50,775 nt of DNA, taken from positions 1 to 50,775 of the forward strand of contig JAFTME010000003.1 of the NCBI GenBank assembly GCA_017452545.1, read 5' to 3'. Below are positions 32,976-41,325 of this stretch, piece by piece. The notes below the pieces were generated by a model. The model saw only the letters and a program-made list of their open reading frames with translations, was not told the origin of the DNA and ran no database searches. This DNA comes from Clostridia bacterium (GTDB taxonomy: Bacteria; Bacillota; Clostridia; Oscillospirales; CAG-272). Every line of letters starts with the position of its first letter. Positions within the stretch are counted from its first letter, which is position 1. The position numbers and the translations under genes are program-made.

Positions 32976-33308
32976 ATGGAGCATTCAGAGCATTCCGTCG
33001 GCTGCCCTTGTGCGCACGATCCTGCGACCATCGAGCGAGAGCTGGAGGAGGTCGCGGCGCTGTACCGCGTATTTGGTGACAAAACGCGGGTATCGCTGCT
33101 GCACGCGCTGCTGGAGCGCGAAAAGTGTGTCAACGAGCTGGCAGGTGAGCTGGGCATGACGCTGTCCGCCGTGTCGCATCAGCTGCGCGTGCTCAAGCAG
33201 GCGCACCTTGTTCGCTCGCGCAAGGAGGGCAAGGCGGTATATTACGCACCCGACGACGAGCACGTTCGTACCATTCTGATGCAAGGACTTGATCATGTCA
33301 GGGAGTAA
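32976..33308 (+). CDS. ArsR/SmtB-family metal-responsive repressor
   Basis: 110 residues with a winged helix (about 25-95): LGMTLSAVSHQLRVLKQAHLV is the recognition part. The metal ligands can be read. The alpha-5 site is D94, H96, H107 and E110, with the exact spacing of SmtB (D-x-H-x10-H-x2-E). Cysteines C10, C12 and C51 could form a CadC-like alpha-3N site. So a Zn or Cd/Pb sensor is likely. RBS AAGGAGG. Its own promoter carries a matching operator, so it is autoregulated. A free HMA protein and an efflux ATPase follow on the same strand after a 464-bp repeat block. Confidence 0.9.
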   Translation: MEHSEHSVGCPCAHDPATIERELEEVAALYRVFGDKTRVSLLHALLEREKCVNELAGELGMTLSAVSHQLRVLKQAHLVRSRKEGKAVYYAPDDEHVRTILMQGLDHVRE

Positions 33309-33772
33309 CCCCGTACAACGAACGGCGGTGAAGTTGCGCAAGCAAAATCTTCTACGGAATAGATTGCTATGTTCATTTCTTTGTCGCGGGACAAAGAAAT
33401 GAACCAAATGAAACCTGTTTCGCTTACGCGAAACTGCAAGTTTTCCTTGCTCGCACCGCGAGCATCGCGCAAAGCGCGAGCGGAAAACATTGCCCGCTTA
33501 GGGGCTGCCGCCCCTAAGTACCCCGCTTCATCGCGTGCTACCGACGACGCTGCACGTCGTCTAACCCGCACGCGGTCGAAAGAAAGAGTAAATCTTGCTT
33601 TCGCCGCCTCAAAAAGGACGGCGAAAACGGAGAAGTAACCGCAACTGCAAATTTCGCTTATATATTATAAATTTTTTTGGAGTTCCGAGAACCTTTTTGC
33701 AAAAAGGTTCCCACAGCGGGGGTACGGGGCAGCGCCCCGCGCATATACAATAATCACAAGGAGAACATTATC
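33309..33772. repeat. Multi-hairpin intergenic repeat block between arsR and the efflux genes
   Basis: 464 bp with no supported gene. It has a 15-bp perfect stem (33371-33385 with 33390-33404), a smaller dyad at TGCTCGC...GCGAGCA, a 9-bp stem (33497-33505 with 33510-33518), then an AGAACCTTTTTG/CAAAAAGGTTC hairpin near 33690-33711 related to the dispersed repeat family, and GGGGC...GCCCC before the ribosome site of the HMA gene. The structure resembles a string of palindromic units found between genes, not a coding region. Confidence 0.65.
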
Positions 33773-33994
33773 ATGAAAAAGACATTCGCAATGGAAAATC
33801 TGGACTGCGCCAACTGTGCGGCAAAAATGGAAGCGGCGATCGGCAAGATCGACGGCGTGACTGCCTGCTCGGTCAACTTTTTTGCGCAGAAGCTGATGCT
33901 GGAGGCAGACGACGCGATCTTTGCCGAGGTGCTCAAGAAGGCGATCGCAGCGGTGCACAAGGTAGACGGCGACTGCGATGTTATCGTCAAATAA
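33773..33994 (+). CDS. Heavy-metal-associated (HMA) domain protein
   Basis: 73 residues forming a single ferredoxin-like HMA fold with metal-binding DCANC (C12, C15) after an MENLD strand. Such domains carry Zn, Cd, Cu or similar ions to P1B ATPases, and are often the ATPase's own N-terminus. Here the domain is a separate protein, encoded 18 bp before an ATPase that lacks it. ATG 33773 follows AAGGAGA by about eight bases. The in-frame extension upstream to 33677 is repeat DNA and is rejected. Confidence 0.88.
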   Translation: MKKTFAMENLDCANCAAKMEAAIGKIDGVTACSVNFFAQKLMLEADDAIFAEVLKKAIAAVHKVDGDCDVIVK

Positions 33995-34012
33995 GGGTAC
34001 GGAGGCTGCACC

Positions 34013-35905
34013 ATGACACGCAAGCAAAAAAGAGTGCTGCACCGAGCGATCGCAGCGGCTTCGCTGCTGGTTGCTGCGGCGGTTGTTTGCTCGGATGCTT
34101 TGGCGCTCATCCCCGACGGAACGCTTGGTCTGCTGATCCGCCTTGCGCTGTTTCTCATTCCCTACGGCATCATCGGATATGACATTCTCTATCGCGCGGG
34201 GCGCGGCGTTATCCACGGGCAGATGCTGGACGAGAACTTTCTGATGGCGGTTGCTACGGTGGGCGCGCTGTGCCTTGGCGAGTACGCCGAGGCGGTGTTC
34301 GTGATGCTGTTTTATCAGATCGGCGAGCTGTTTCAGTCCATCGCCGTGGGCAAGAGCCGCCGCTCCATCGCGGCGCTCATGGATATTCGCCCCGAGGTGG
34401 CTCACGTTCTGCGCGACGGCGCGATCTGCGACGTCGATCCCGGCGAGGTGGCGGTCGATGAAATTCTCGTCATCCACCCCGGCGAGCGCATTCCGCTGGA
34501 CGGCGAGGTGTGCGAGGGGGAGTCCTATCTCGATACGGCGGCGCTGACGGGTGAGTCGGTTCCCCGTCACGTGCGCGTGGGAGATGCGGTCATCAGCGGC
34601 TGCGTCAATACGCAGGCGGTGCTGCAGGTTCGTGCGACGCGCGCCTACGAGGACTCGACCGTTGCCCGCGTGCTGGAGCTGGTGGAAAACAGCGCGGCAC
34701 GGAAATCACGCAGTGAGGCGTTCATCACCCGCTTTGCTCGCGTTTATACGCCTGCAGTGGTGGCGGGTGCTCTGCTGCTTGCCGTCGTGCCCTCACTGGT
34801 TACCGGGCAGTGGGCAGTTTGGATCGAGCGGGCGCTGACCTTCCTTGTTGTTTCCTGCCCTTGCGCGTTGGTCATTTCTGTGCCGCTCTCCTTTTTCGGC
34901 GGCATCGGCGGTGCATCGCGGCACGGAATTTTATTCAAGGGCTCCGGCTATCTGGAGCTGCTCTCGACGTGTGACACGGTCGTTTTCGACAAAACGGGAA
35001 CACTGACCAAAGGTACGTTCCGCGTCACGGCGCTGTTACCGGATGGCGACACGACAAGTGAAGAGCTGCTTTTGCTGTGCGCACAGGCAGAGCAATTCTC
35101 TGACCATCCCATCGCGCGCTCCATCGTGGCGCACTACGGTGCGGCACCGGATGCGACGCGGATGAGCAATGTTTGCGAGGTCGCGGGCGAGGGTGTGACG
35201 GCGTGCTGCGACGGTACGACGATCGCGGTCGGTAATTTGCGGCTGATGGCGCGCTGCGGCGTGCAGGCTGCGCTGCCCGACGGCGCGGACATTGCCCCCG
35301 GGGCGACCGTTGTTTATGCGGCGCAGGGGACGCGGTATCTTGGTGCGATCGTGATCTCGGACGAGATCAAGGCGGATGCAGCCGAGGCGATTGCGGCACT
35401 CAAGCGCAGCGGGGTGCGGCGCATTGCGCTGCTGACGGGCGACAGAGCTGAGGCGGCGGGTGCCGTCGCGGCGGCGCTCGACATTGACGAGGTGATCTCG
35501 GAGTGCCTGCCGGAGGACAAGGTACAGCACTTGGAGCGGCTGATCGACGAGTGCCACCGTCGCCGCGGTGCGCGGTTGGCGTTTGTCGGTGATGGCATCA
35601 ACGACGCGCCCGTACTGACGCGAGCAGACGTGGGTGTTGCCATGGGTGCGCTCGGAACAGATGCTGCCATTGAGGCTGCCGACGTGGTTCTGATGGATGA
35701 CAAGCCCACGGGGCTGGCGCTTGCCATGCAGCTCTCGCGGCGGACGCGACGCATTGTGATACAGAACGTCGTGTTTGCGCTTGGGGTTAAGCTGGCGGTG
35801 CTGGCGCTGGGCGCGCTGGGCTACGCTTCGCTTTGGGCGGCGGTGTTTGCCGACGTCGGTGTTGCGGTCATTGCGATCTGCAATGCGATGAGGAATTTAA
35901 GATAA
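34013..35905 (+). CDS. P1B-type Zn/Cd/Pb efflux ATPase (CadA/ZntA-like)
   Basis: 630 residues without an N-terminal HMA domain; that function is the separate gene just upstream. Motifs: TGES (179-182), membrane SCPCALVISVP (C282, C284), DKTGTLT (326-332), SDHPIA (363-368) and GDGINDAP (526-533). An Asp in the last helix (D614, in FADVGVA) corresponds to the ZntA-type Zn/Cd/Pb site, so the P1B-2 class is favoured over Cu. It is a membrane pump that exports toxic metal, controlled through the SmtB-like repressor upstream. RBS CGGAGG. Codon use is strongly GC-rich. Confidence 0.92.
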   Translation: MTRKQKRVLHRAIAAASLLVAAAVVCSDALALIPDGTLGLLIRLALFLIPYGIIGYDILYRAGRGVIHGQMLDENFLMAVATVGALCLGEYAEAVFVMLFYQIGELFQSIAVGKSRRSIAALMDIRPEVAHVLRDGAICDVDPGEVAVDEILVIHPGERIPLDGEVCEGESYLDTAALTGESVPRHVRVGDAVISGCVNTQAVLQVRATRAYEDSTVARVLELVENSAARKSRSEAFITRFARVYTPAVVAGALLLAVVPSLVTGQWAVWIERALTFLVVSCPCALVISVPLSFFGGIGGASRHGILFKGSGYLELLSTCDTVVFDKTGTLTKGTFRVTALLPDGDTTSEELLLLCAQAEQFSDHPIARSIVAHYGAAPDATRMSNVCEVAGEGVTACCDGTTIAVGNLRLMARCGVQAALPDGADIAPGATVVYAAQGTRYLGAIVISDEIKADAAEAIAALKRSGVRRIALLTGDRAEAAGAVAAALDIDEVISECLPEDKVQHLERLIDECHRRRGARLAFVGDGINDAPVLTRADVGVAMGALGTDAAIEAADVVLMDDKPTGLALAMQLSRRTRRIVIQNVVFALGVKLAVLALGALGYASLWAAVFADVGVAVIAICNAMRNLR

Positions 35906-35920
35906 GAAACGAAAGAAAAG

Positions 35921-35985
35921 ACGGGGGAAGCCTTTTTTAGAAAAAAGGTTTCCCCCGTGCCCCCTTCCAAAAAACTTTGGAGAAT
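35921..35985. repeat. Dispersed GC-flanked hairpin repeat, copy 4
   Basis: ACGGGGGAAGCCTTTTTT pairs with AAAAAAGGTTTCCCCCGT (one mismatch), followed by GCCCCCTTCCAAAAAACTTT, the same side arm as in copies 1 and 7. It lies 16 bp after the ATPase stop and probably ends its transcript. Confidence 0.8.
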
Positions 35986-36158
35986 TTATAGATTAAAGTC
36001 TAAGCATCCGCTCTCTACAGCAAGGACATCAAACCCGTAGGGGAGGGGCTTGCTCCTCCCGAAATCGCGTTTCCTCCGCCCCGAGCTCCTTCAAGAACCT
36101 CAGGAGCAAAACCGGAAAGAGAGAGTCTCTGCTGCAGCGGCTCGACCGGAATAAGAGA

Positions 36159-36192
36159 GCGCCGAGATGGAAAATTCCACCTCGGCGCATTT
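36159..36192. terminator. Terminator-like hairpin
   Basis: GCGCCGAGATGG (36159-36170) pairs with CCACCTCGGCGC (36178-36189), one mismatch, then ATTTTCTG on the plus strand. A nearly identical stem recurs at 50,661-50,689. Confidence 0.6.
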
Positions 36193-36218
36193 TCTGTCGA
36201 ATACAACGTGCCTGTTTC

Positions 36219-36255
36219 ACAAGTTTTTTGAAAAAGGGGGTGCGGGGGAAATTTT
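36219..36255. repeat. Dispersed GC-flanked hairpin repeat, copy 5 (partial)
   Basis: CACAAGTTTTTTGAAAAAGG and GGGTGCGGGGGAAATTTT match the side arm and first half of the stem of the family; the second half of the stem is missing and the NUDIX gene stop lies just beyond. Confidence 0.65.
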
Positions 36256-36263
36256 GCAACAGC

Positions 36264-36683
36264 TTATACGCTTGACTTGGTTAAAAATGTATGCGCTTCT
36301 GTCAAAATTCGTCTAGAGCTTTCGTATTCAAACAACGTCATCGCCTCTTCATACGAAACCAGAGGAGCACTTAACAGCTCTTCTTCTTGAAAGACAATCT
36401 CCTGATCCTCGTATTCTGCCAAAAAATAAATCATCTGTTTGATTACATCTTTTTTACCGGGAATGGCATGCTCATCCATAGTCACAAACCCATCAACAAG
36501 AGTAGGCCTCAGCTGCAGTTCTTCATAAATCTCACGCAATGCTGTTTCGCGTTCACTCTCTCCCGGTTCCATATGCCCCTTGGGGAACCCATGAAACCCT
36601 TCCCTTTGCTGCACCAACACATAACGAATCTCTCCTTGGATGCGCGTAAAAACAACCGCTCTGCACGACTTTTCGTACAGCAC
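36264..36683 (-). CDS. NUDIX hydrolase (Ap4A-hydrolase-like)
   Basis: 139 residues. The Nudix box runs from G36 through E42 to REIYEELQL (50-58); the usual Gly near its end is Gln (Q57), while the metal-binding Glu residues (E51, E54, E55) are kept. Family members cleave nucleoside diphosphates linked to another group; the KGHMEPGES context is seen in diadenosine tetraphosphate hydrolases. Cytosolic. GTG 36683 is the likely start, with GGGAGG eight bases upstream. The gene is flanked on both sides by copies of the dispersed hairpin repeat. It is more AT-rich than its neighbours and may have arrived separately. Confidence 0.85.
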   Translation of the reverse strand: MLYEKSCRAVVFTRIQGEIRYVLVQQREGFHGFPKGHMEPGESERETALREIYEELQLRPTLVDGFVTMDEHAIPGKKDVIKQMIYFLAEYEDQEIVFQEEELLSAPLVSYEEAMTLFEYESSRRILTEAHTFLTKSSV

Positions 36684-36713
36684 CTTAACATCCTCCCTTA
36701 ACAGTTATTTCCC

Positions 36714-36778
36714 CAAGTTTTTTGAAAAAGGGGGTGCGGGGGAGAAAACTTTTTTACAAAAAAGTTTTCTCCCCCGCT
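36714..36778. repeat. Dispersed GC-flanked hairpin repeat, copy 6
   Basis: A perfect 20-bp stem (36736-36755 with 36758-36777) with a two-base loop, preceded by AAGTTTTTTGAAAAAGGGGG. It lies just after the PEPCK stop and probably ends that transcript. Confidence 0.85.
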
Positions 36779-36793
36779 ATCATATACTCTTAA

Positions 36794-38581
36794 TTACTTC
36801 GACAGTCTTGCCTCGAGAGCAGCGAGCTCGTCGTACATAGCCTGAGGAACTCTATCGCCGACCTGGGCGTAGAAGTCCCTAATATTCTTGATATCCTCGA
36901 GCCAGGATGCGTTATCAACGGTGAGCAGCTCACGGATGGTGTCGATGGTGACATCCTCCAGGCCCTCGATGTTGATATCCTCTGCCTTCGGAACGTAACC
37001 GATGGGCGTGATATCGGCATCAACCTTACCCTCGCAACGAGCCAGGATCCACATCAGCACGCGCATATTGTCGCCAAAGCCGGGCCAGATGAAGTTGCCG
37101 TTATCGTCGGTACGGAACCAGTTGACGTGGAAGATCTTGGGAGGATTGGGAATGCGGTTGCCCATGGACAGCCAGTGTGCCCAGTAGTCACCCATGTCGT
37201 AGCCGACGAAGGGACGCATTGCCATGGGGTCGCGGCGAACAACGCCGACGGCACCTGCTGCGGCTGCGGTCGTCTCGGACGCCATGATGGAGCCGACGAA
37301 CGCACCGTTCTGCCAAGAGGTGGACTGGTAAACCAGCGGAGCGGTCTTTGCGCGTCTGCCGCCGAAGACGATGGCGGACACGGGAACACCTGCGGGATTA
37401 GCAAACTCGGAGGAGATGCAGGGGCAGTTGGTTGCCATTGCGGTGAAGCGGGAGTTGGGATGTGCGCCGCAGGTGGACTTATCCTTCTTGTCGTACTTGG
37501 TGCAGTCCCAAGGATTGCCCTTCCAGTCGATTGCGGAACCGGGCTTAGGAGGATTCTTATCCAGGCCTTCCCACCAAACGGTGTTCTCGGCGGTGTTGTG
37601 AACGACGTTGGTGAAGATGGTGTTCTTCATGCAGGTGTGCAGCGCGTTGGGATTGGACTGCTCGTTGGTACCGGGAGCTACGCCGAAGAAGCCGTTCTCG
37701 GGGTTAACAGCCCACAGTCTGCCGTCCTCGCCGACACGCAGCCATGCGATGTCGTCGCCGACGCACCAGACCTTGTAGCCCTGCTGTGCGTAAACAGCGG
37801 GAGGAATGAGCATTGCCAGGTTGGTCTTACCGCAGGCGGAGGGGAATGCAGCGGTGACGTACTTGGTCTCGCCGTTCGGATACTCAACGCCCAGGATCAG
37901 CATATGCTCTGCCATCCAGCCCTCTTTACGACCGAGGTAGGATGCGATACGCAGAGCGAAGCACTTCTTGCCCAGCAGAACGTTTCCGCCGTAGCCGGAG
38001 TTGACAGACCAGATGGTGTTCTCCTCGGGGAAGTGAACGATATAGCGGTTCTCCTCGTCGATGTCTGCGCGTGCGTGCAGACCCTTGATGTAGTCTGCGC
38101 TGTCGCCCAGAGCCTCAAGAACGTTGGTGCCGACACGGGTCATGATCAGCATGTTCAGAACGACGTAGATGGAGTCGGTCAGCTCGATGCCGTACTTGGC
38201 AAAGGGAGAGCCGACAACGGACATGGAGTAAGGAATGACGTACATGGTACGGCCCTTCATGGAGCCGCGGTACAGCTTGGACAGCTTCTCCTTGCACTCG
38301 GTGGGATCCATCCAGTTGTTGATGTTGCCTGCGTCCTCCTTCTTGGAGGTGCAGATGAAGGTTCTGCCCTCGACGCGTGCGACGTCGTTGACAGCAGTAC
38401 GATGCAGATAGCAGCCGGGAAGCTTTTCCTGGTTGAGCTTGATCATCTCGCCCGTGGAGCACGCCTCCTCGCGCAGAGCCTCAGCCTGCTCCTCGGAGCC
38501 GTCGATCCAAACGATGCGGTCGGGCTGCGTCAGAGCAGCCATCTCTTCGATCCAAGAAAGAACATACTTGTTGTTGGTCAT
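36794..38581 (-). CDS. pckG: Phosphoenolpyruvate carboxykinase (GTP)
   Basis: 595 residues, the size of the GTP-dependent enzyme. The signature FPSACGKTNLAML (246-258), with the reactive C250 and the P-loop Lys K252, is that of the GTP class; the second kinase motif VGDDIAW (D276, D277) is also present. It interconverts oxaloacetate plus GTP and PEP plus CO2 plus GDP. In anaerobes it often runs towards oxaloacetate for fumarate or succinate formation, but the direction here is unknown. ATG 38581 has AAAAGGAG upstream, and a promoter with a 16-bp spacer lies 76 bp before it. It is a single-gene unit. Confidence 0.96.
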   Translation of the reverse strand: MTNNKYVLSWIEEMAALTQPDRIVWIDGSEEQAEALREEACSTGEMIKLNQEKLPGCYLHRTAVNDVARVEGRTFICTSKKEDAGNINNWMDPTECKEKLSKLYRGSMKGRTMYVIPYSMSVVGSPFAKYGIELTDSIYVVLNMLIMTRVGTNVLEALGDSADYIKGLHARADIDEENRYIVHFPEENTIWSVNSGYGGNVLLGKKCFALRIASYLGRKEGWMAEHMLILGVEYPNGETKYVTAAFPSACGKTNLAMLIPPAVYAQQGYKVWCVGDDIAWLRVGEDGRLWAVNPENGFFGVAPGTNEQSNPNALHTCMKNTIFTNVVHNTAENTVWWEGLDKNPPKPGSAIDWKGNPWDCTKYDKKDKSTCGAHPNSRFTAMATNCPCISSEFANPAGVPVSAIVFGGRRAKTAPLVYQSTSWQNGAFVGSIMASETTAAAAGAVGVVRRDPMAMRPFVGYDMGDYWAHWLSMGNRIPNPPKIFHVNWFRTDDNGNFIWPGFGDNMRVLMWILARCEGKVDADITPIGYVPKAEDINIEGLEDVTIDTIRELLTVDNASWLEDIKNIRDFYAQVGDRVPQAMYDELAALEARLSK

Positions 38582-38656
38582 GGGTTTTTCTCCTTTTCTA
38601 TATTGCAATAAATTGGTTTCTGTTTTACTGCGGCAACCAAAGTCCTATCGTTGCCC

Positions 38657-38684
38657 ATTATATATAATACTACATTTTTGTCAA
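38657..38684 (-). promoter_or_regulatory. Promoter of pckG
   Basis: On the minus strand TTGACA (38679-38684), 16-bp spacer, TATAAT (38657-38662). Confidence 0.82.
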
Positions 38685-38873
38685 AATTTCAATCCCTATC
38701 CAAAAAGGTTACAAAGAATTCACATTTGTTGCAAATTGAACAGATGCGGCAAAGTCTTCCGTCAAAATCACGAAAAAATGACCGATTACCCCGCCAAACG
38801 CAAAGGAAAACGGGGAGGAATTTGTGGAAGTTGCCGTTTTTTGATTTCGGGTGTAAAAAATGACGAAAAGCCC

Positions 38874-38902
38874 TTGCGCAAAAAACGTTTTTGCGTTACA
38901 AT
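38874..38902 (+). promoter_or_regulatory. Probable promoter of the ABC exporter genes
   Basis: TTGCGC (38874-38879), 17-bp spacer, TACAAT (38897-38902). A weaker match than the other promoters in the window. Confidence 0.55.
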
Positions 38903-38945
38903 GAAGTAACGAAAAACGATGGCTTTTCACGGAAAGGAGTCGCAC

Positions 38946-41324
38946 ATGGAGCAAACCACAAGCAACGCGCCCGACGAGCGCATCTCTCCCGAACAGATCC
39001 GACAGACCTGGCTCGACGGCGGGCGGCGACGCGGACACACGGCGGGGCAGCTGGGCGGCGCAGGACGCAACATTCTTCGCAATCCGCGCTCGTACATCAA
39101 CTTTATCATTGCCATCTTTATCATACAAACGCTGCTCTGTCTTCTGATGACGGTGGCGGAGCTGGACAATCGCACGGCATACCGCGAGATCACGGAGCAC
39201 TACGATTATCATATGCAGCTGCGCAGCATCAGCCAGCCGCAGTACGCCGAGCTGCACAATCTTGATGCCGAGATTCCTCTCGACTGGCGCCCCTATCTGC
39301 CCTACAAGAGCATCACCTACGAGCGTCTGGCAGACGGCAGATACCACGCCTATATCACACTGCGCGGCAACGATCTTGCGCTTGAGCGGCAGCAGGTCTG
39401 CGACGGATTTTTGGAGTCGGTCGGGGCTGCCGGAGAATCGCTGGTCATTTCCTACACGCCGCTGTACAATTATCTGACCTATTATGCCGTCAACATTCGG
39501 GTGGAAACGGGCTGGGCGGTCTTTCTCTTCTCGGCGCTTTCCCTCTTTATGCTGACAACGCTGTACAACGCGCGGCTCAATCACGAGCGCTTTCAATACG
39601 GCATTTACATGGCGTGCGGCGCGGGTTTCCGCCAGCTGTTCACCACGGCGGTGGGCGAGATGCTGTTTATCGTGCTGCTGACCGCGCTGCCTGCGGTGAT
39701 CGTTGCCAACGTGACGGCAGTCGTGCTGTATGCGGGAACGGGAACGGAATATTCCCTGCGCCTGCTTCCGCTGCTGCTGACCTGGCTTTTGGGGGTATTG
39801 ATCGCATTTTTTGCGGTATGGATGCCCATGCGGCATCTGAGCCGCCGTCCGCCCGTGGCGCTGCTCGCCGCGCAGGACAACAGCAATCTGGTCACCTCGC
39901 CGCGGCGGTCGCTGCATATTTTCGGTCGTCGCTTCCCTTCGCACTACGAGGCGTTCAGCCTTTGGCGCTACCGCCGCTATCTGGCAGGACTGCTTTGCGC
40001 GTCGGTTTTGTTCGCCGCGCTCTGGCTGGGGCTGATCCGTGTGGCGGATTTTCGCACCGTGCTTGCTACGGCAAGCGCGCCCGAATTTACGGTGGAATTT
40101 CATCCAACGGCGCCCAACGCCACCACGCTCAACGAGAATGTGGAGTGGCTGTCGTCCGATCTTGAGGCCATCGACGGGGTGGACCATTGCGAATACAAGG
40201 TCAGCACGAGTCTGATGGCAAAGCGCACCTTTCTTGCGGTCACCGCCAAGGCTGCGCGCCACGCGGGTGCCTACACCGTCCATTTTGAGGATCAGAGCGG
40301 CGTTTACGGCGCCGCCACCAACTATGCGGAATACGTTGCGCTGAACGAGGACTCCTTGCGCCGTCTGACCGAGCGGACGGCAAGCATGGAGGGCGATCCG
40401 GCGCGTCTGCTCAGCGAGGAAAACACCGTCATTCTTTCAACGTCGCTGCACAACGCCGAGCGCTTTGATTTTGCACCCGGTGACACGGTGCTGCTGGCGG
40501 TCAACACGCAATCGACCATAACGACGGTTCCCTATCTGACCATGAACAATCTGGATCTTTTGCGCATCATTCTGAGCGACGAGGAGTTTATTCTGGAGGA
40601 ATACACGGTCGCTGCCGTCGTTCACGACGAGGCGGCGGGCGACCGCATCATGATCGGCGTTGATCACGGCACGTACGAGGATCTGACCGGCATGGAGGCG
40701 TACACAACAGCGCTGGACGTATATCTTGCCGACGAGATGGATTTCGGTACGCTTCGCACGGTGACCGACCGCGTACAGCTGGCGGCAAACGATTATTTTT
40801 CCACGACGGTGGTTTCGCACGGTGTCTTTTTTGACAATTATCTGACCGCCTTCCGCAACGTACCCGGGCGCATCGTCGTTGCCGCCTATCTCATTCTGAC
40901 CATGATGCCGCTGCTTTGCTTTTTCTCGCAGCAGATCTTTTACGGCAAGCGGCAAAAGGAATGGTACGTTCTGCGGGCACTGGGTGCGTCGCGTGCATCG
41001 CGGTTGCGCTTACTCTTGATGTCGGGCTGTATTCTGACGGCGGTCAATCTGGTCGTTATGCTGCTGCCGGGTCTGCTTGCCGACCGTCTTGCCTTTAAGC
41101 TATGCAACGAATGGCTGCCTGCGGGGGGATTCATTCCGTCGGTTCTGATGGAATACCGTCTATCCCCGGCGGTCATCCCGGTATTACTGCTCTTTGCCGT
41201 GATCAGCGGGTTTATTCCCTGCTTGATCGAATACGTCCGTGCCAAGCGGGCATTCGTGCAAGAGGATGCGCTGGAGCGAGCGCTGCAAGAGGAGCGCGAC
41301 TGCGCCAAGAAAGGAGAGGTGTGA
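38946..41324 (+). CDS. FtsX-like ABC transporter permease
   Basis: 792 residues. After a charged cytosolic N-terminus of about 45 residues there is a helix (about 48-68), an extracellular stretch, an FtsX-type helix bundle (about 195-300), a helix near 350, a large extracellular domain (about 370-640) and a second helix bundle (about 642-770). This two-bundle layout with an outside domain matches MacB/BceB-like exporters. RBS AAAGGAG; ATG 38946 is preferred over the in-frame ATG at 38919. It overlaps nothing and is followed one base later by its ATPase gene. The role is inferred: export of, or resistance to, a peptide or lipid-like compound. Confidence 0.82.
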   Translation: MEQTTSNAPDERISPEQIRQTWLDGGRRRGHTAGQLGGAGRNILRNPRSYINFIIAIFIIQTLLCLLMTVAELDNRTAYREITEHYDYHMQLRSISQPQYAELHNLDAEIPLDWRPYLPYKSITYERLADGRYHAYITLRGNDLALERQQVCDGFLESVGAAGESLVISYTPLYNYLTYYAVNIRVETGWAVFLFSALSLFMLTTLYNARLNHERFQYGIYMACGAGFRQLFTTAVGEMLFIVLLTALPAVIVANVTAVVLYAGTGTEYSLRLLPLLLTWLLGVLIAFFAVWMPMRHLSRRPPVALLAAQDNSNLVTSPRRSLHIFGRRFPSHYEAFSLWRYRRYLAGLLCASVLFAALWLGLIRVADFRTVLATASAPEFTVEFHPTAPNATTLNENVEWLSSDLEAIDGVDHCEYKVSTSLMAKRTFLAVTAKAARHAGAYTVHFEDQSGVYGAATNYAEYVALNEDSLRRLTERTASMEGDPARLLSEENTVILSTSLHNAERFDFAPGDTVLLAVNTQSTITTVPYLTMNNLDLLRIILSDEEFILEEYTVAAVVHDEAAGDRIMIGVDHGTYEDLTGMEAYTTALDVYLADEMDFGTLRTVTDRVQLAANDYFSTTVVSHGVFFDNYLTAFRNVPGRIVVAAYLILTMMPLLCFFSQQIFYGKRQKEWYVLRALGASRASRLRLLLMSGCILTAVNLVVMLLPGLLADRLAFKLCNEWLPAGGFIPSVLMEYRLSPAVIPVLLLFAVISGFIPCLIEYVRAKRAFVQEDALERALQEERDCAKKGEV

Positions 41325-41325
41325 T

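Larger units (their letters stand above)
35906..36263. other. Intergenic repeat region after the efflux ATPase gene
   Basis: 358 bp with no supported gene. It has a dispersed hairpin repeat (35921-35958, 18-bp stem with one mismatch), a GGGGAGGGGCTTGCTCCTCCC hairpin near 36040-36060, a terminator-like stem GCGCCGAG...CTCGGCGC (36159-36189) and a partial dispersed repeat (36219-36255). Confidence 0.6.
38582..38945. other. Divergent intergenic region between pckG and the ABC exporter
   Basis: About 360 bp without a gene. It holds the pckG promoter (38657-38684, minus) and a plausible promoter for the ABC permease (38874-38902, plus). The middle is AT-rich without clear dyads. I see no riboswitch. 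Confidence 0.6.

Noticed and set aside
33371..33518. CRISPR-like repeated hairpins
   Set aside because: The units differ from one another, spacing is irregular and no cas gene is near.
33677..33772. N-terminal extension of the HMA protein
   Set aside because: The upstream in-frame stretch is repeat DNA; the ribosome site points to ATG 33,773.
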